DNA from: Pseudomonadota bacterium
GTDB taxonomy: Bacteria; Pseudomonadota; Alphaproteobacteria; Rhizobiales; Devosiaceae
Reading direction: 5' to 3'
Length of the DNA stretch: 45,939 nucleotides
Assembly (NCBI GenBank): GCA_023433775.1
Contig: JAEYTY010000090.1
Coordinates: 1 to 45,939, forward strand
Both the position numbers and the translations under genes were made by a program. Of this stretch, positions 18,057-26,331 are shown one piece after another. The notes below the pieces were generated by a model. The model ran no database searches and had not been told where the DNA came from. It saw nothing but the letters and a program-made list of their open reading frames with translations. How positions within the stretch are numbered: position 1 is the stretch's first letter; every line of letters begins with the position of its first letter.

Positions 18057-18460
18057 CCGACAACAAACTCCTGCTGGTCGTCGCCTGCGCCCTTGTCGAT
18101 GCCGATCGTCGCGTCCTTATCGCCCAGCGCCCCGAAGGCAAGTCATTGGCAGGCCTATGGGAATTTCCCGGTGGCAAGCTCGAGCCGGGTGAAACGCCGG
18201 AACAGGCGCTGATCCGCGAACTGGAGGAAGAGCTGGGCATCGAGACCAAGACCGCCTGCCTCGCGCCCCTGTCCTTTGCCAGCCATTCTTACGAAAACAT
18301 TCACCTGTTGATGCCACTTTACGTCTGCCGGAAATGGCAGGGGACGCCGCAGGCAAAAGAGCACGCTGCCCTCAAATGGGTGCGGCCGCAGGCCTTGCGC
18401 GATTATCCCATGCCACCGGCGGATGAACCACTGATCGCCGCCTTGTGCGATCTACTCTAG
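18053..18460 (+). CDS. mutT: Nudix hydrolase, 8-oxo-dGTP diphosphatase (MutT)
   Basis: This 135-residue protein should hydrolyse oxidised nucleotides such as 8-oxo-dGTP, preventing AT-to-CG transversions. A complete Nudix box (GX5EX7REUXEEXGU) is at 41-63, with E46 and R54-E55 of the REL and the EEELGI end in place. The surrounding LWEFPGGK and C-terminal KWV text fits MutT closely. Length is normal. It overlaps the upstream GNAT gene by four bases. Confidence 0.93.
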   Translation: MTDNKLLLVVACALVDADRRVLIAQRPEGKSLAGLWEFPGGKLEPGETPEQALIRELEEELGIETKTACLAPLSFASHSYENIHLLMPLYVCRKWQGTPQAKEHAALKWVRPQALRDYPMPPADEPLIAALCDLL

Positions 18461-18488
18461 AGCAGCGTCAACACGCTCGGGGGCAAGC

Positions 18489-18689
18489 ATGTCGATCACT
18501 CACATCGTCCGCTTCCTGCGCGACGATGGCGGCGCTACTGCACTTGAATATGCGATGATCGCCAGCCTGATCGCGGTCGCCCTTGCGGCGACTTTCGCGG
18601 CCACCGGCGGTTCGGTGATTTCCCTCTTCGACCAGGGCGTCGGCAATGCCGCCGATGTCATCGGCGAGCGCGCCAACAGCATCCCCTGA
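18489..18689 (+). CDS. Flp family type IVb pilin
   Basis: This 66-residue prepilin has the Flp processing motif: a short basic/acidic leader, cleavage after G15, then ATALEY with Glu and Tyr at +5/+6, and a hydrophobic helix through about residue 40. Flp pilins are matured by TadV-type prepilin peptidase and assembled by Tad machinery, giving surface attachment. No tad/cpa assembly gene is in the window, so this pilin is an orphan that would depend on machinery elsewhere. The M48 protease gene converges on it with a 13-base gap. Confidence 0.92.
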   Translation: MSITHIVRFLRDDGGATALEYAMIASLIAVALAATFAATGGSVISLFDQGVGNAADVIGERANSIP

Positions 18690-18702
18690 AAGCGCCGGCG
18701 CC

Positions 18703-20181
18703 TTACTGCCGGGCCACAACCTTGTAGCGCTGCCCCGCAACCAATGGGTCGCCGGGATAGAGGTTGTTGAGAATATAGAACAGCTCGCGCCCGCCGGGCA
18801 TATTGGACATCTGCCGCGCCAATGTGTCGGCCGTGTCAGTGTTGCGTGCCGTGACGAGGCGGATCGATTGCTGGCTGATCTGGCGCAGGTCATTGGCGTC
18901 GGTGCGGCGGAAGCTGGCAATGGTCGATTCCGCACCCTGCGCAAAGCGCGCACTGTCGGCCTTGGCCGCAAAGATGAAGCGATAGACATCGCCATCGAGC
19001 CGCATGACCGCGACCCGGAAGAACCACTGATCGGTCTGCGCCTGTCCCGAGGCCATCTCGATGCCGTTGAAATTGTGCCCCTTGACCGTCTCGGCCTTGA
19101 GCCCGGCAATCCAGCCCGATTTGAGATAATCGGTTAGCGCCATATTGGCCTGCACATCGGCGCTGTCGAAGCGCACGGCCTCGCCATCGCCGGCCACGCC
19201 AACCACCGCGCTCTGCGCGTTTTGCAGCGTATAGCCCTGCGGCACCACAAAGGTGAACTTCGAGGCCGGATGGATGAAACGCTGGCCGACAATCGTGCCC
19301 TGCGCGGCGCTTTCGCCAAAGCTGAGGCCGGAAATGGCCGACATATAGCCTTCCCGGTCCGTCTCGCCGCTTACCGCATTGCCGAACATTTCACGCGCCG
19401 TCGCCAGCGCCTTGTCGATACGGGCCGGGGTGGCCGGATGGGTGGAAAGGAAACCGTCATCGCCCTGGCTCGCGCCAACCGAGAAGGCCGCAAACCGGCT
19501 CATCACGCCAAGGAAGCGCGCCGCCGCCTGCGCATCATAGCCCGCCTTGCCGGCAAATTTGATGCCCTCGCGGTCTGCTTCCAGCTCCTGGTTCTGCCCG
19601 AAGGCGGCCAGCGACTGGCGCGTGCGGTTGGCCGTCGCGTCGGTCGAAATATCGCCCCCGAACACGCCGGTAATCACCCGGTCAACGATCTGCGTCGTGC
19701 GGGTGCGGTCGGTGCGCGCGCGCGCATGGCGCAGCGTCACGTGGGCGATTTCGTGCGCCAGCACCGCCGCCAGTTCGCTCGTGTCCGATGCCAGCGCCAG
19801 AATGCCGCGCGTTACATAGATATAGCCGCCGGGCAGCGCGAAGGCATTGACCTCGGACGTGTCGAGAATGGTCACCTGATATTGCGCATTGGGCTGGTTG
19901 GCCGCCGCCAGCAGGCGCCCGACGATCCGGGCGACCATGATTTCGGCCTGCCGGTCCTCATAAACCCCGCCATAGGCCGCAATAATGCGCGGATGCTCGC
20001 GGCGCCCGATCACCACATCATTGGGCTCGGTGCCTTCCGGCACGACAACCGGCGCAGGATTGTCGCCCGTCTGCCGCACGCTGATCGACGAACCGACCAG
20101 AGACGAGCAGGCCGTCAGCGCCACCACGGACACTGCCAGCATACCAAAACGCAGGGCCTTATTGCCAAAAAGCGCGGTCAT
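18703..20181 (-). CDS. M48 family zinc metalloprotease lipoprotein
   Basis: This 492-residue protein is predicted to be a periplasmic, membrane-anchored peptidase with a role in outer-membrane quality control, like BepA/YfgC. The signal ends in the lipobox ALTACSS with Cys25. The zinc motif HEIAH is at 143-147, and the third ligand lies in the ELEAD segment near 199-203. After the protease domain a 220-residue C-terminal part ends in a LysM-like sequence (LYPGDPLVAGQRYKVV), which could bind peptidoglycan. Its start overlaps the upstream SNase-like gene as ATGA at 20178-20181. Confidence 0.9.
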   Translation of the reverse strand: MTALFGNKALRFGMLAVSVVALTACSSLVGSSISVRQTGDNPAPVVVPEGTEPNDVVIGRREHPRIIAAYGGVYEDRQAEIMVARIVGRLLAAANQPNAQYQVTILDTSEVNAFALPGGYIYVTRGILALASDTSELAAVLAHEIAHVTLRHARARTDRTRTTQIVDRVITGVFGGDISTDATANRTRQSLAAFGQNQELEADREGIKFAGKAGYDAQAAARFLGVMSRFAAFSVGASQGDDGFLSTHPATPARIDKALATAREMFGNAVSGETDREGYMSAISGLSFGESAAQGTIVGQRFIHPASKFTFVVPQGYTLQNAQSAVVGVAGDGEAVRFDSADVQANMALTDYLKSGWIAGLKAETVKGHNFNGIEMASGQAQTDQWFFRVAVMRLDGDVYRFIFAAKADSARFAQGAESTIASFRRTDANDLRQISQQSIRLVTARNTDTADTLARQMSNMPGGRELFYILNNLYPGDPLVAGQRYKVVARQ

Positions 20182-20975
20182 CGCCTCGCCAGAACCTCAA
20201 TCTGTTCGGGATGGGTCACCTCGATGCGAGGCCCATCCCGTTCGTCCACCCATCCGCGGATGCGCACCAGCGCGCCTTCCAGCGCCACCGGATCAAGACC
20301 GGCCTGCTCAAACAGCCTGAGCGCCGGCCCTTCGATAACGGCGGTGAAGTCTTCTTTCCACAAACGGCCGAAATTGAGGAACACCCGCGAGCCTCTCTTG
20401 TCGGCCAGCAGGACGCGCCCTTCCACCAGTTCATAATGGCCGGTCAGCGCGATAAGTTCACTCGGTCGATCCGCTAGGCGCACGCTGTAATAGGGATCGG
20501 TCCAGATGCCAAGCCGCGCCGCTCTCGCCCGGCCTTCGGCAGCCAAAAGTTGATCGAGGCAATGCCGGTTATCGGGGAAGGAATAGACCCGTGCCCAGCC
20601 ATTTTCGACCATGTAATGCTGCGCCCAGATTTCCGAGCCATCGTCCTGCGCCACAAAGACATGCGCCAGCGCCCGGTCATAGCGGTCCATTTCTTCCCCG
20701 CCATAGCCCAGCCGCACGCTCTTGTTGAGCGCCAGCTCTTCCAGCGCCCTCTTGGCTTCCGGCGCCAGCGGCCAGGTCGGAAAGCCCTCGCGGCCCAGCG
20801 GCAGCTTGGGGGCCTGCGTGCCGATCATTCGCACGCGTTCGCCATCGCTGAGCACCACCGTGTCGCCATCGGTGACCTCGGTCACCATCCCGCCCGGCGC
20901 CATGCGCAGCGTTTCACAGGCCAGGGCGGCCGTCGTCGCCAGATTGGCCATCATGGCCATGGCGGCAAAAGACAT
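20178..20975 (-). CDS. Secreted thermonuclease (SNase)-like protein
   Basis: From the ATG at 20975 this is 265 residues, with a signal peptide ending near ATTAALA and then an SNase-like OB-fold at about 35-160. EVTDGDTVVLSDGERVRMIGTQAP, KRALEELAL and YDRALAHVF are the typical calcium- and nucleic-acid-binding stretches. The C-terminal 100 residues resemble a second OB-like domain. A TTG at 21008 would add 11 residues and has GGA upstream, so the start is uncertain. It is coupled to the M48 protease by an ATGA overlap. Whether it is an active nuclease is not shown. Confidence 0.82.
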   Translation of the reverse strand: MSFAAMAMMANLATTAALACETLRMAPGGMVTEVTDGDTVVLSDGERVRMIGTQAPKLPLGREGFPTWPLAPEAKRALEELALNKSVRLGYGGEEMDRYDRALAHVFVAQDDGSEIWAQHYMVENGWARVYSFPDNRHCLDQLLAAEGRARAARLGIWTDPYYSVRLADRPSELIALTGHYELVEGRVLLADKRGSRVFLNFGRLWKEDFTAVIEGPALRLFEQAGLDPVALEGALVRIRGWVDERDGPRIEVTHPEQIEVLARR

Positions 20976-21091
20976 TGAAATAGCCCGACCCACAAACACA
21001 CCCCACAACGATTCCGTTTACCATGCACGCAAATGCGGCAAAAAATCATTACCCTCACAATGAGGTGCACTGCCGCTGAAGATAGGTGCTT

Positions 21092-22015
21092 CTAGCGCAA
21101 ACGCGCCGCAATTGTCCGCACCGATTGCATCAATGTCATCGTCGCGGCGCTGGGCAGGGTATCGGTTCGCGTTGTCAGCCCCACCGGCCCCAGTGTTTCG
21201 CGCGTATCCACCGGCAACAGCGCCAGCTGCTTTTCCGCGACGTCATTGGCCACCACGCCTTCGGAAATGATCCAGATCGCGTCGCTCTTGCGCACATAGG
21301 CCCGCCCAAAGGCATCTGAAACGGTTTCGATCTGGTCTGGCAGGCCGGTAATGCCCTGCGCAAACAGCATCCTGTCCACCACCGGCCGGATCACCGAATC
21401 CGGCGTCGGCATCAGCGCCTGGTAGGACGCGAGCAGGCCCAAGTGAAAATCACGCACACCGAGCAAGGGGTGCCCCGGCCGCACGGCAATCACCACCCGC
21501 TCGGAATAAAGATGCTCGAAACTGAGCCCGATCATCGCCTCGGGCTCGGCCATGCGACCGATCACAAGGTCGACATCGCCCATGCGCAACAGGCTGAGGA
21601 GATAACCATTTGGGCCGGTTATGATCCGCGCATTGATGTCCGGCTCGGCGGCAGCAAAGGCCCCGACAGCATCAGGGAGCAGGCGCGCCGACACTGTTGG
21701 CAGCGCGCCCACCCGTACCGTCGGCGTCTGGCCTGGATGGCGCGCCGCGTCGATCCCCTGCCGCAGCGCCGCAAGGCTGGTCGCCGCATGGCGGTGAAAC
21801 ACCTCGCCATAGGGGGTGAGCGTCAGCCGCCGCCGCGTTCGATCAAACAATGGCGCGCCCAGCAATTCCTCCAGCTCCTGCACGGTCTTGGACGCCGCCG
21901 GCTGGCTGATGCCCAGCTCCGAAGCCGCATTGACGACGCTTTTGAGCCGCGCCACTTCCAGAAAGCAGGCCAGATGCCGGAGCCGGATACGGGGATCGAT
22001 AATGCGCTGGCGCAT
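21092..22015 (-). CDS. pcaQ: LysR-type activator of the pca operon, PcaQ
   Basis: This 307-residue LysR regulator has a winged helix-turn-helix at about 8-66 (LRHLACFLEVARLKSVVNAA, then ISQPAASKTVQELE) and an effector-binding domain after residue 95. It is divergent from pcaD, and its N-terminus matches my memory of PcaQ, which activates pcaDCHGB in Agrobacterium and Sinorhizobium with 3-carboxymuconate/muconolactone-type inducers. The spacer of 137 bases should hold both promoters. A different aromatic-responsive LysR is possible but less likely given the context. Confidence 0.9.
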   Translation of the reverse strand: MRQRIIDPRIRLRHLACFLEVARLKSVVNAASELGISQPAASKTVQELEELLGAPLFDRTRRRLTLTPYGEVFHRHAATSLAALRQGIDAARHPGQTPTVRVGALPTVSARLLPDAVGAFAAAEPDINARIITGPNGYLLSLLRMGDVDLVIGRMAEPEAMIGLSFEHLYSERVVIAVRPGHPLLGVRDFHLGLLASYQALMPTPDSVIRPVVDRMLFAQGITGLPDQIETVSDAFGRAYVRKSDAIWIISEGVVANDVAEKQLALLPVDTRETLGPVGLTTRTDTLPSAATMTLMQSVRTIAARLR

Positions 22016-22024
22016 GGGTCACTC

Positions 22025-22083
22025 GGTTATGGAATTGCAGCAATCTAGCGCAATTGCCCCATGCTTGAAAACTCTCGGGTTAT
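22025..22083. promoter_or_regulatory. Candidate PcaQ half-sites between pcaQ and pcaD
   Basis: Two identical hexamers GGTTAT (ATAACC on the other strand) are at 22025-22030 and 22078-22083, 53 bases or about five helical turns apart. The published PcaQ motif in rhizobia is ATAACC-N4-GGTTAA. Only the ATAACC half is well matched at each place; the second halves are poor, so this is a tentative operator pair. Confidence 0.35.
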
Positions 22084-22152
22084 AGCTTGCGCCCTACTAA
22101 TCATTTTACTTTGCGCCGATCCTCGCCTTAGATCGGCGGCGGAGGAGAGGTT

Positions 22153-22947
22153 ATGGACTTTTTTCGCCGCGATGGCGTGGTGCTGCATTACCGGCTGACC
22201 GGACCTATTGGCGCGCCGGCGCTGGCCCTGGTCAATTCGCTGGGCACCGATGCGCGCATCTGGGATGGCGTGATTGCCGCCCTGTCGGGACGCTTCCGCA
22301 TCCTCTCCTATGACAAGCGCGGCCATGGCCTCAGCGATGTGCCTGAAGGTGACTATGCGCTGGCCGATCACGTCGACGACCTCGCCGCTCTCCTCGATCA
22401 TGCCGGCATCGGCACATTGGCGCTGGGCGGCGTGTCCGTGGGCGGCCTTATCGCCCAGGGTTTTGCCCTTGCCCATCCGCAGCGGATCAAGGCGCTCATG
22501 CTTTGCAATACCGCGCCGCGCATTGGCGACGATGCCATGTGGAATACCCGCATCGCCGATGTGCGCCAGAACGGGATGGCCGCTCTGGCCGATCCCGTGA
22601 TGCAGCGCTGGCTGAGCCCCGGCTTCCGCGCCGCCCAGCCCGATGCGCTGTCCGGCTGGCGCAATATGTTCCTGCGCACGGATCCTGCCGGCTATATCGG
22701 CACCTGCGCCACCCTGCGCGATACCGATCTCCGCGCCGCAATCAGCGCCATCACCGCACCCACACTGGTCGTCGCCGGCTCCGATGATCTGGCCACCCCG
22801 CCCGATCTGGTGCGCACCTGCGCCGATTCCATTGCCGGCGCGCGGTTTGAAATACTGGATGGCGTGGGACACATCCCTTCCATCGAAAAGCCGGCCCTGT
22901 TGGCCGGCATGTTCGGACATTTTTTAAGTGAGGTTCGCCATGGCTGA
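22153..22947 (+). CDS. pcaD: 3-oxoadipate enol-lactonase
   Basis: This 264-residue alpha/beta hydrolase opens 3-oxoadipate enol-lactone to 3-oxoadipate in the protocatechuate branch of the beta-ketoadipate pathway. The nucleophile elbow GVSVGG places Ser95, and the catalytic His is in DGVGHIPSIEKP near the C-terminus. The start at 22153 has an excellent ribosome-binding site, GGAGGAGAGG. It heads the pca block; its stop overlaps pcaC by eight bases. Confidence 0.95.
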   Translation: MDFFRRDGVVLHYRLTGPIGAPALALVNSLGTDARIWDGVIAALSGRFRILSYDKRGHGLSDVPEGDYALADHVDDLAALLDHAGIGTLALGGVSVGGLIAQGFALAHPQRIKALMLCNTAPRIGDDAMWNTRIADVRQNGMAALADPVMQRWLSPGFRAAQPDALSGWRNMFLRTDPAGYIGTCATLRDTDLRAAISAITAPTLVVAGSDDLATPPDLVRTCADSIAGARFEILDGVGHIPSIEKPALLAGMFGHFLSEVRHG

Positions 22948-23329
22948 TACGACCCTTTATGAGCGCGGCATGGTCACCCGCCGCTCCGTACTGGGCGACC
23001 AGCATGTGGACAATGCCATTGCCCGCAGCACCGATTTTGATACCGATTTCCAGAGCTTCATCACCGAAGGCGCCTGGGGTTCGGTCTGGTCCCGCCCCGG
23101 CCTCACCAAGCGGGAGCGCTCGATCGTGACCCTTGCCCTGCTGGCCGCCCTGGGCCACGAAGAAGAATTCGCCATGCATGTGCGCGCCACGGCCAATACA
23201 GGCGCCAGCAGCGATGACATCAAGGAAGCCCTGATGCATGTGGCTGTCTATGCTGGCGTTCCGGCAGCCAACAGCGCCATAAAGATCGTCAAGGAAGAAC
23301 TGGCCAAACGCGCGGAGGACAAATCATGA
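22940..23329 (+). CDS. pcaC: 4-carboxymuconolactone decarboxylase
   Basis: This 129-residue cytoplasmic enzyme decarboxylates 4-carboxymuconolactone to 3-oxoadipate enol-lactone. It has the compact all-helical CMD fold of AhpD relatives: N-terminal RRSVLGDQHVDNA, LTKRERSIVTLALLAALG, FAMHVRATANTGAS and EALMHVAVYAGVPAANSA. The ATG at 22940 overlaps the end of pcaD, and its stop overlaps pcaH as ATGA. PcaC and PcaD are separate here rather than fused as PcaL. Confidence 0.95.
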   Translation: MADTTLYERGMVTRRSVLGDQHVDNAIARSTDFDTDFQSFITEGAWGSVWSRPGLTKRERSIVTLALLAALGHEEEFAMHVRATANTGASSDDIKEALMHVAVYAGVPAANSAIKIVKEELAKRAEDKS

Positions 23330-24072
23330 GCGGCATCATCCTGCCCGGTGCCGATGGCGCCCTTTATCAGCGTGACCGCGCCTGGCATCCCCAGGCCTTC
23401 ACCCCGGCCTATAAGAGCACGACCTTCCGCGCCCCGCGCCAGCCCCTGCTCGCCATGAGCGCCTCGGCCTCGGAACTGACCGGCCCGACCTTCGGCCACA
23501 TGCCGCTCGGCGAGCTCGATAATGACCTGATCCGCAACTATAGCCAGGACGGCTCCGAAGCCATTGGCCAGCGCATGGTGGTCTATGGTCAGGTGCTCGA
23601 CGAAAACGCCCGCGCCGTGCCCAATACGCTGGTCGAATTCTGGCAGGCCAATGCCGGTGGCCGCTATCGCCACAAGAAGGAAGGCTATCTGGCCGCCCTC
23701 GATCCCAATTTCGGCGGCTGTGGCCGCGCCATGACCGACGAGAACGGCTTTTATTCCTTCCGCACCGTCAAACCCGGCGCCTATCCCTGGCCCAATGGCG
23801 CCAATGACTGGCGCCCGGCCCATATCCATTTCTCGGTCTTCGGCCACGCCTTTGCCCAGCGCCTCATCACCCAGATGTATTTCGAGGGCGACCCGATGAT
23901 CTGGCAATGCCCGATTGTCGGCTCCATCGCGGACAAATCGGCTATCCACCAGCTGATCGCCCGGCTCGACCGCCACAATACGACGCCCATGGATGCGCTG
24001 GCCTATCGCTTCGATATCGTGCTGCGCGGCCGCCGTTCGACCATGTTTGAAAACAAGCTGGAGGGGAACTGA
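23326..24072 (+). CDS. pcaH: Protocatechuate 3,4-dioxygenase beta subunit
   Basis: This 248-residue subunit carries the catalytic non-heme Fe(III) of intradiol protocatechuate 3,4-dioxygenase, which cleaves protocatechuate to 3-carboxy-cis,cis-muconate. The iron ligands are recognisable as Tyr in the GGRYRHKKEG region, a second Tyr near AYPWPNG, and the two histidines of RPAHIHFSVFG. GQVLDENARAVPNTLVEFWQA is the family core. The ATG at 23326 has GGAGG upstream. It shares one base with the pcaG start (TGATG). Confidence 0.96.
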   Translation: MSGIILPGADGALYQRDRAWHPQAFTPAYKSTTFRAPRQPLLAMSASASELTGPTFGHMPLGELDNDLIRNYSQDGSEAIGQRMVVYGQVLDENARAVPNTLVEFWQANAGGRYRHKKEGYLAALDPNFGGCGRAMTDENGFYSFRTVKPGAYPWPNGANDWRPAHIHFSVFGHAFAQRLITQMYFEGDPMIWQCPIVGSIADKSAIHQLIARLDRHNTTPMDALAYRFDIVLRGRRSTMFENKLEGN

Positions 24073-24677
24073 TGCTGCACCCTGTCCCGACCCTGAAAGA
24101 AACACCGTCCCAGACGGCGGGCCCCTATGTCCATATCGGCATGACGCCGAATTTCTGCGACATCAAGGGCGTCTATGACAAAGATCTCGGCGCCACCATG
24201 CTGACCCCCGACACGAAGGGTGAGCGCATTGAACTCGTCGGCCGCCTCCTCGACGGCACCGGCGCACCCGTCTCCGATGGCCTGATCGAAATCTGGCAGG
24301 CCGATGCGAACGGCAAATATGCCCAGCCCGGCACCAAATCCGGCTTCACCGGCTGGGGCCGCCAGGCCTGCGCCAATGATGGCACTTTCCACTTCGAAAC
24401 CATCAAGCCCGGCGCCGTGACAGGCCCCGATGGCAAGCCCATGGCGCCCCATATCAATCTCTGGATTGTCGCCCGCGGCATCAATATCGGCCTGCAGACC
24501 CGGCTCTATTTCGCCGATGAAGCCGAGGCCAACGAAAACGACTGGCTGCTCAACAAGATCATGGACAAGCGCCGCCGCCTGACCCTCATCGCCGAACGCG
24601 ACGAAGGCCCCGTCCCCCGCTATGGCTGGGATATTCATCTGCAAGGCGAAAAGGAAACGGTGTTTTTCGATATTTGA
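24072..24677 (+). CDS. pcaG: Protocatechuate 3,4-dioxygenase alpha subunit
   Basis: This 201-residue subunit is homologous to PcaH but lacks the iron ligands; together they form the (alpha-beta-Fe) dioxygenase. Typical text is TPSQTAGPYVHIG at the N-terminus, LIEIWQADANGKY, FETIKPG and APHINLWIVARGINIGLQTRLYF, where the PcaH HIH pair reads HIN. It follows pcaH with a one-base overlap and a GGAGGGG ribosome-binding site. A 236-base spacer with a palindromic repeat separates it from pcaB. Confidence 0.95.
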   Translation: MLHPVPTLKETPSQTAGPYVHIGMTPNFCDIKGVYDKDLGATMLTPDTKGERIELVGRLLDGTGAPVSDGLIEIWQADANGKYAQPGTKSGFTGWGRQACANDGTFHFETIKPGAVTGPDGKPMAPHINLWIVARGINIGLQTRLYFADEAEANENDWLLNKIMDKRRRLTLIAERDEGPVPRYGWDIHLQGEKETVFFDI

Positions 24678-24696
24678 GCACCGGAATCCGGAAAGC

Positions 24697-24824
24697 CCTC
24701 CCTCCCCCTTGAGGGGAGGGTAGCGTCGCTAGGCCAAGGGCCATAGCAGAGCTGGGGTGGGGGTCGTCCGGCGAACGACACAACCACCCCCACCCTCAAT
24801 CCCTCCCCTCAAGGGGGAGGGAGG
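24697..24824. repeat. Palindromic intergenic element with perfect 24-bp inverted ends
   Basis: The arms at 24697-24720 and 24801-24824 are perfect 24-bp inverted copies (CCTCCCTCCCCCTTGAGGGG plus AGGG). An inner pair, GGGGTGGGGGT at 24754-24764 and ACCCCCACCCT at 24786-24796, makes a second stem. Related copies are at 27405-27500 and 44667-44733. A degenerate extra arm-like sequence lies at 24847-24866. It has no ORF of its own and sits inside the pca operon between pcaG and pcaB. Confidence 0.9.
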
Positions 24825-24913
24825 CGAAGGACCACAATGACCAATGCCTCCCCCTTGCAGGAGAGGCCAGTAGAGGGAATGGTCCCCATGACTGACATGA
24901 GACCAAAGGCGCC

Positions 24914-25942
24914 ATGACCCTTCTTTCCGCCCTCGCCGGCGACGCCGAAATCGAAGCCCTGCTCTCCGACGTCGCCCAGCTTGACGCCATGCTGGCCGTC
25001 GAGCGCGCGCTCGCGGAAGCCAGCGCCGATGCCGGCTTCATCACCCCTGAAGCCGCCGCCGCCATCACCACCGCCATTACGCACTACACGCCCGATTGGC
25101 CAGCGCTCGAAACCGGCCTCGTGCAGGACGGCGTGCTCATTCCGGCGCTGATGAAACAGCTCCGCCCCCTGGTTGCCGAACCCCACGGCCCGGCACTCCA
25201 CAAGGGCGCCACCAGCCAGGACATCATCGACACTGCCCTGATCCTGCAATTGACGAAAGTCTTCGACCTGCTCGAAGCCCGCCTTTCTGCAATCCTCACC
25301 CGGCTCGATCAGCTGAGCGCCGCCGAGGGCCAGCGCCCCCTCATGGCCCATACGCGAATGCAGGCGGCGCTCCCGACAACCTGGGGCGCAAAATTTGCCA
25401 GCTGGAGCGAGCCTCTGCAACGCCACCTGCGCGCCCTCGCCGCCATGCGCCGCACAATGCTGGTCGTGCAATTGGCCGGCCCTGTCGGCGACCGCGCCAG
25501 CTTCGGCACCCATGGCGACGCTATCGCCGCCGGCATGGCCAAACGCCTCGATCTCGGCACCGCCAGCCCTTGGCACACGGCGCGCGACCCCATCGTCAAT
25601 TTCGGCAATCTCCTGGCGCTGATCAGCGGTTCTCTGGGCAAGATCGGCGCTGACCTCACCCTGCTCTCGCAAACCGAAATCGCCGCCATCCGCCTCGAAG
25701 GCGGCGGCACCTCATCGGCCATGGCCCACAAGGCCAATCCGGTCAATGCCGAACTATTGGTGACCCTCGCCCGCTTCAACGCCGGGCTCGCGGGCACGCT
25801 GCAGCAGGCCATGGTTCACGAATACGAACGCTCCGGCGCCGCCTGGACCCTCGAATGGCTCACCCTGCCGCAAATGACCATAACCACCGGCGCCAGCCTG
25901 CGCCTCGCCGCAAAAACGCTTGATCAGTTGCGGTTCGCGTAG
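24914..25942 (+). CDS. pcaB: 3-carboxy-cis,cis-muconate cycloisomerase
   Basis: This 342-residue enzyme of the fumarase/aspartase superfamily lactonises 3-carboxy-cis,cis-muconate to 4-carboxymuconolactone. The superfamily signature reads TSSAMAHKANPVNAE, with its catalytic Ser loop, and KGATSQDIIDTA is the second conserved region. It is near the short alphaproteobacterial length and lacks the long C-terminal extension of some PcaB proteins. The start at 24914 has AAAGG upstream. It completes pcaDCHGB; pcaIJ and pcaF are not in the window. Confidence 0.93.
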   Translation: MTLLSALAGDAEIEALLSDVAQLDAMLAVERALAEASADAGFITPEAAAAITTAITHYTPDWPALETGLVQDGVLIPALMKQLRPLVAEPHGPALHKGATSQDIIDTALILQLTKVFDLLEARLSAILTRLDQLSAAEGQRPLMAHTRMQAALPTTWGAKFASWSEPLQRHLRALAAMRRTMLVVQLAGPVGDRASFGTHGDAIAAGMAKRLDLGTASPWHTARDPIVNFGNLLALISGSLGKIGADLTLLSQTEIAAIRLEGGGTSSAMAHKANPVNAELLVTLARFNAGLAGTLQQAMVHEYERSGAAWTLEWLTLPQMTITTGASLRLAAKTLDQLRFA

Positions 25943-26020
25943 AAGTGCCGACCTCCAATATGTGCATCGGCGCGCGAATGCCGTGGTACAATTGAACAGG
26001 TTCGAACTTTGAGGTGACCC

Positions 26021-26317
26021 ATGATCTCGTTTTGGCTATTTGCCGTGTCGGGCGGACTTTGGCTTTGGTCGAGCTACCTCTGGTTTGTGTGTAGCCGTCT
26101 CAAGTCGCCGTACAGGTATGTTGGAAATATCGGAACAAGAATTTCCACTGGCGTAGAATCTAACGCCAGCTACTTCAACGGGATTACCTTCGACCCTATA
26201 GCTGTGACTAAATACTTCAGTGATCAGGCGTGGCTAAACGCTTGGGCAGCGGGCGTTAGCGCAGCTGCAGCTATGGCAACCTTTGCTGGATTGCTGGCAC
26301 CGAAATTCGGCTGGTGA
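26021..26317 (+). CDS. Orphan small membrane protein, AT-richer than its neighbours
   Basis: I do not recognise this 98-residue ORF. It has hydrophobic segments at about 3-24 and 73-93, with a polar middle (NIGTRISTGVESNASYF). TTTGAGGTGACCC gives a credible ribosome-binding site before the ATG at 26021. The DNA of 25980-26320 uses AT-ending codons (for example GTATGTTGGAAATATCGG) unlike the GC-ending codons around it, suggesting recent acquisition. It lies between pcaB and the convergent reductase gene. Confidence 0.6.
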   Translation: MISFWLFAVSGGLWLWSSYLWFVCSRLKSPYRYVGNIGTRISTGVESNASYFNGITFDPIAVTKYFSDQAWLNAWAAGVSAAAAMATFAGLLAPKFGW

Positions 26318-26331
26318 TCAAGTCAATCCAA

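Noticed and set aside
24678..24913. Repeat between pcaG and pcaB as an ordinary terminator or CRISPR-like array
   Set aside because: There is a single inverted pair, no regularly spaced direct repeats and no T-tract, and recurring copies elsewhere mark it as an interspersed element.
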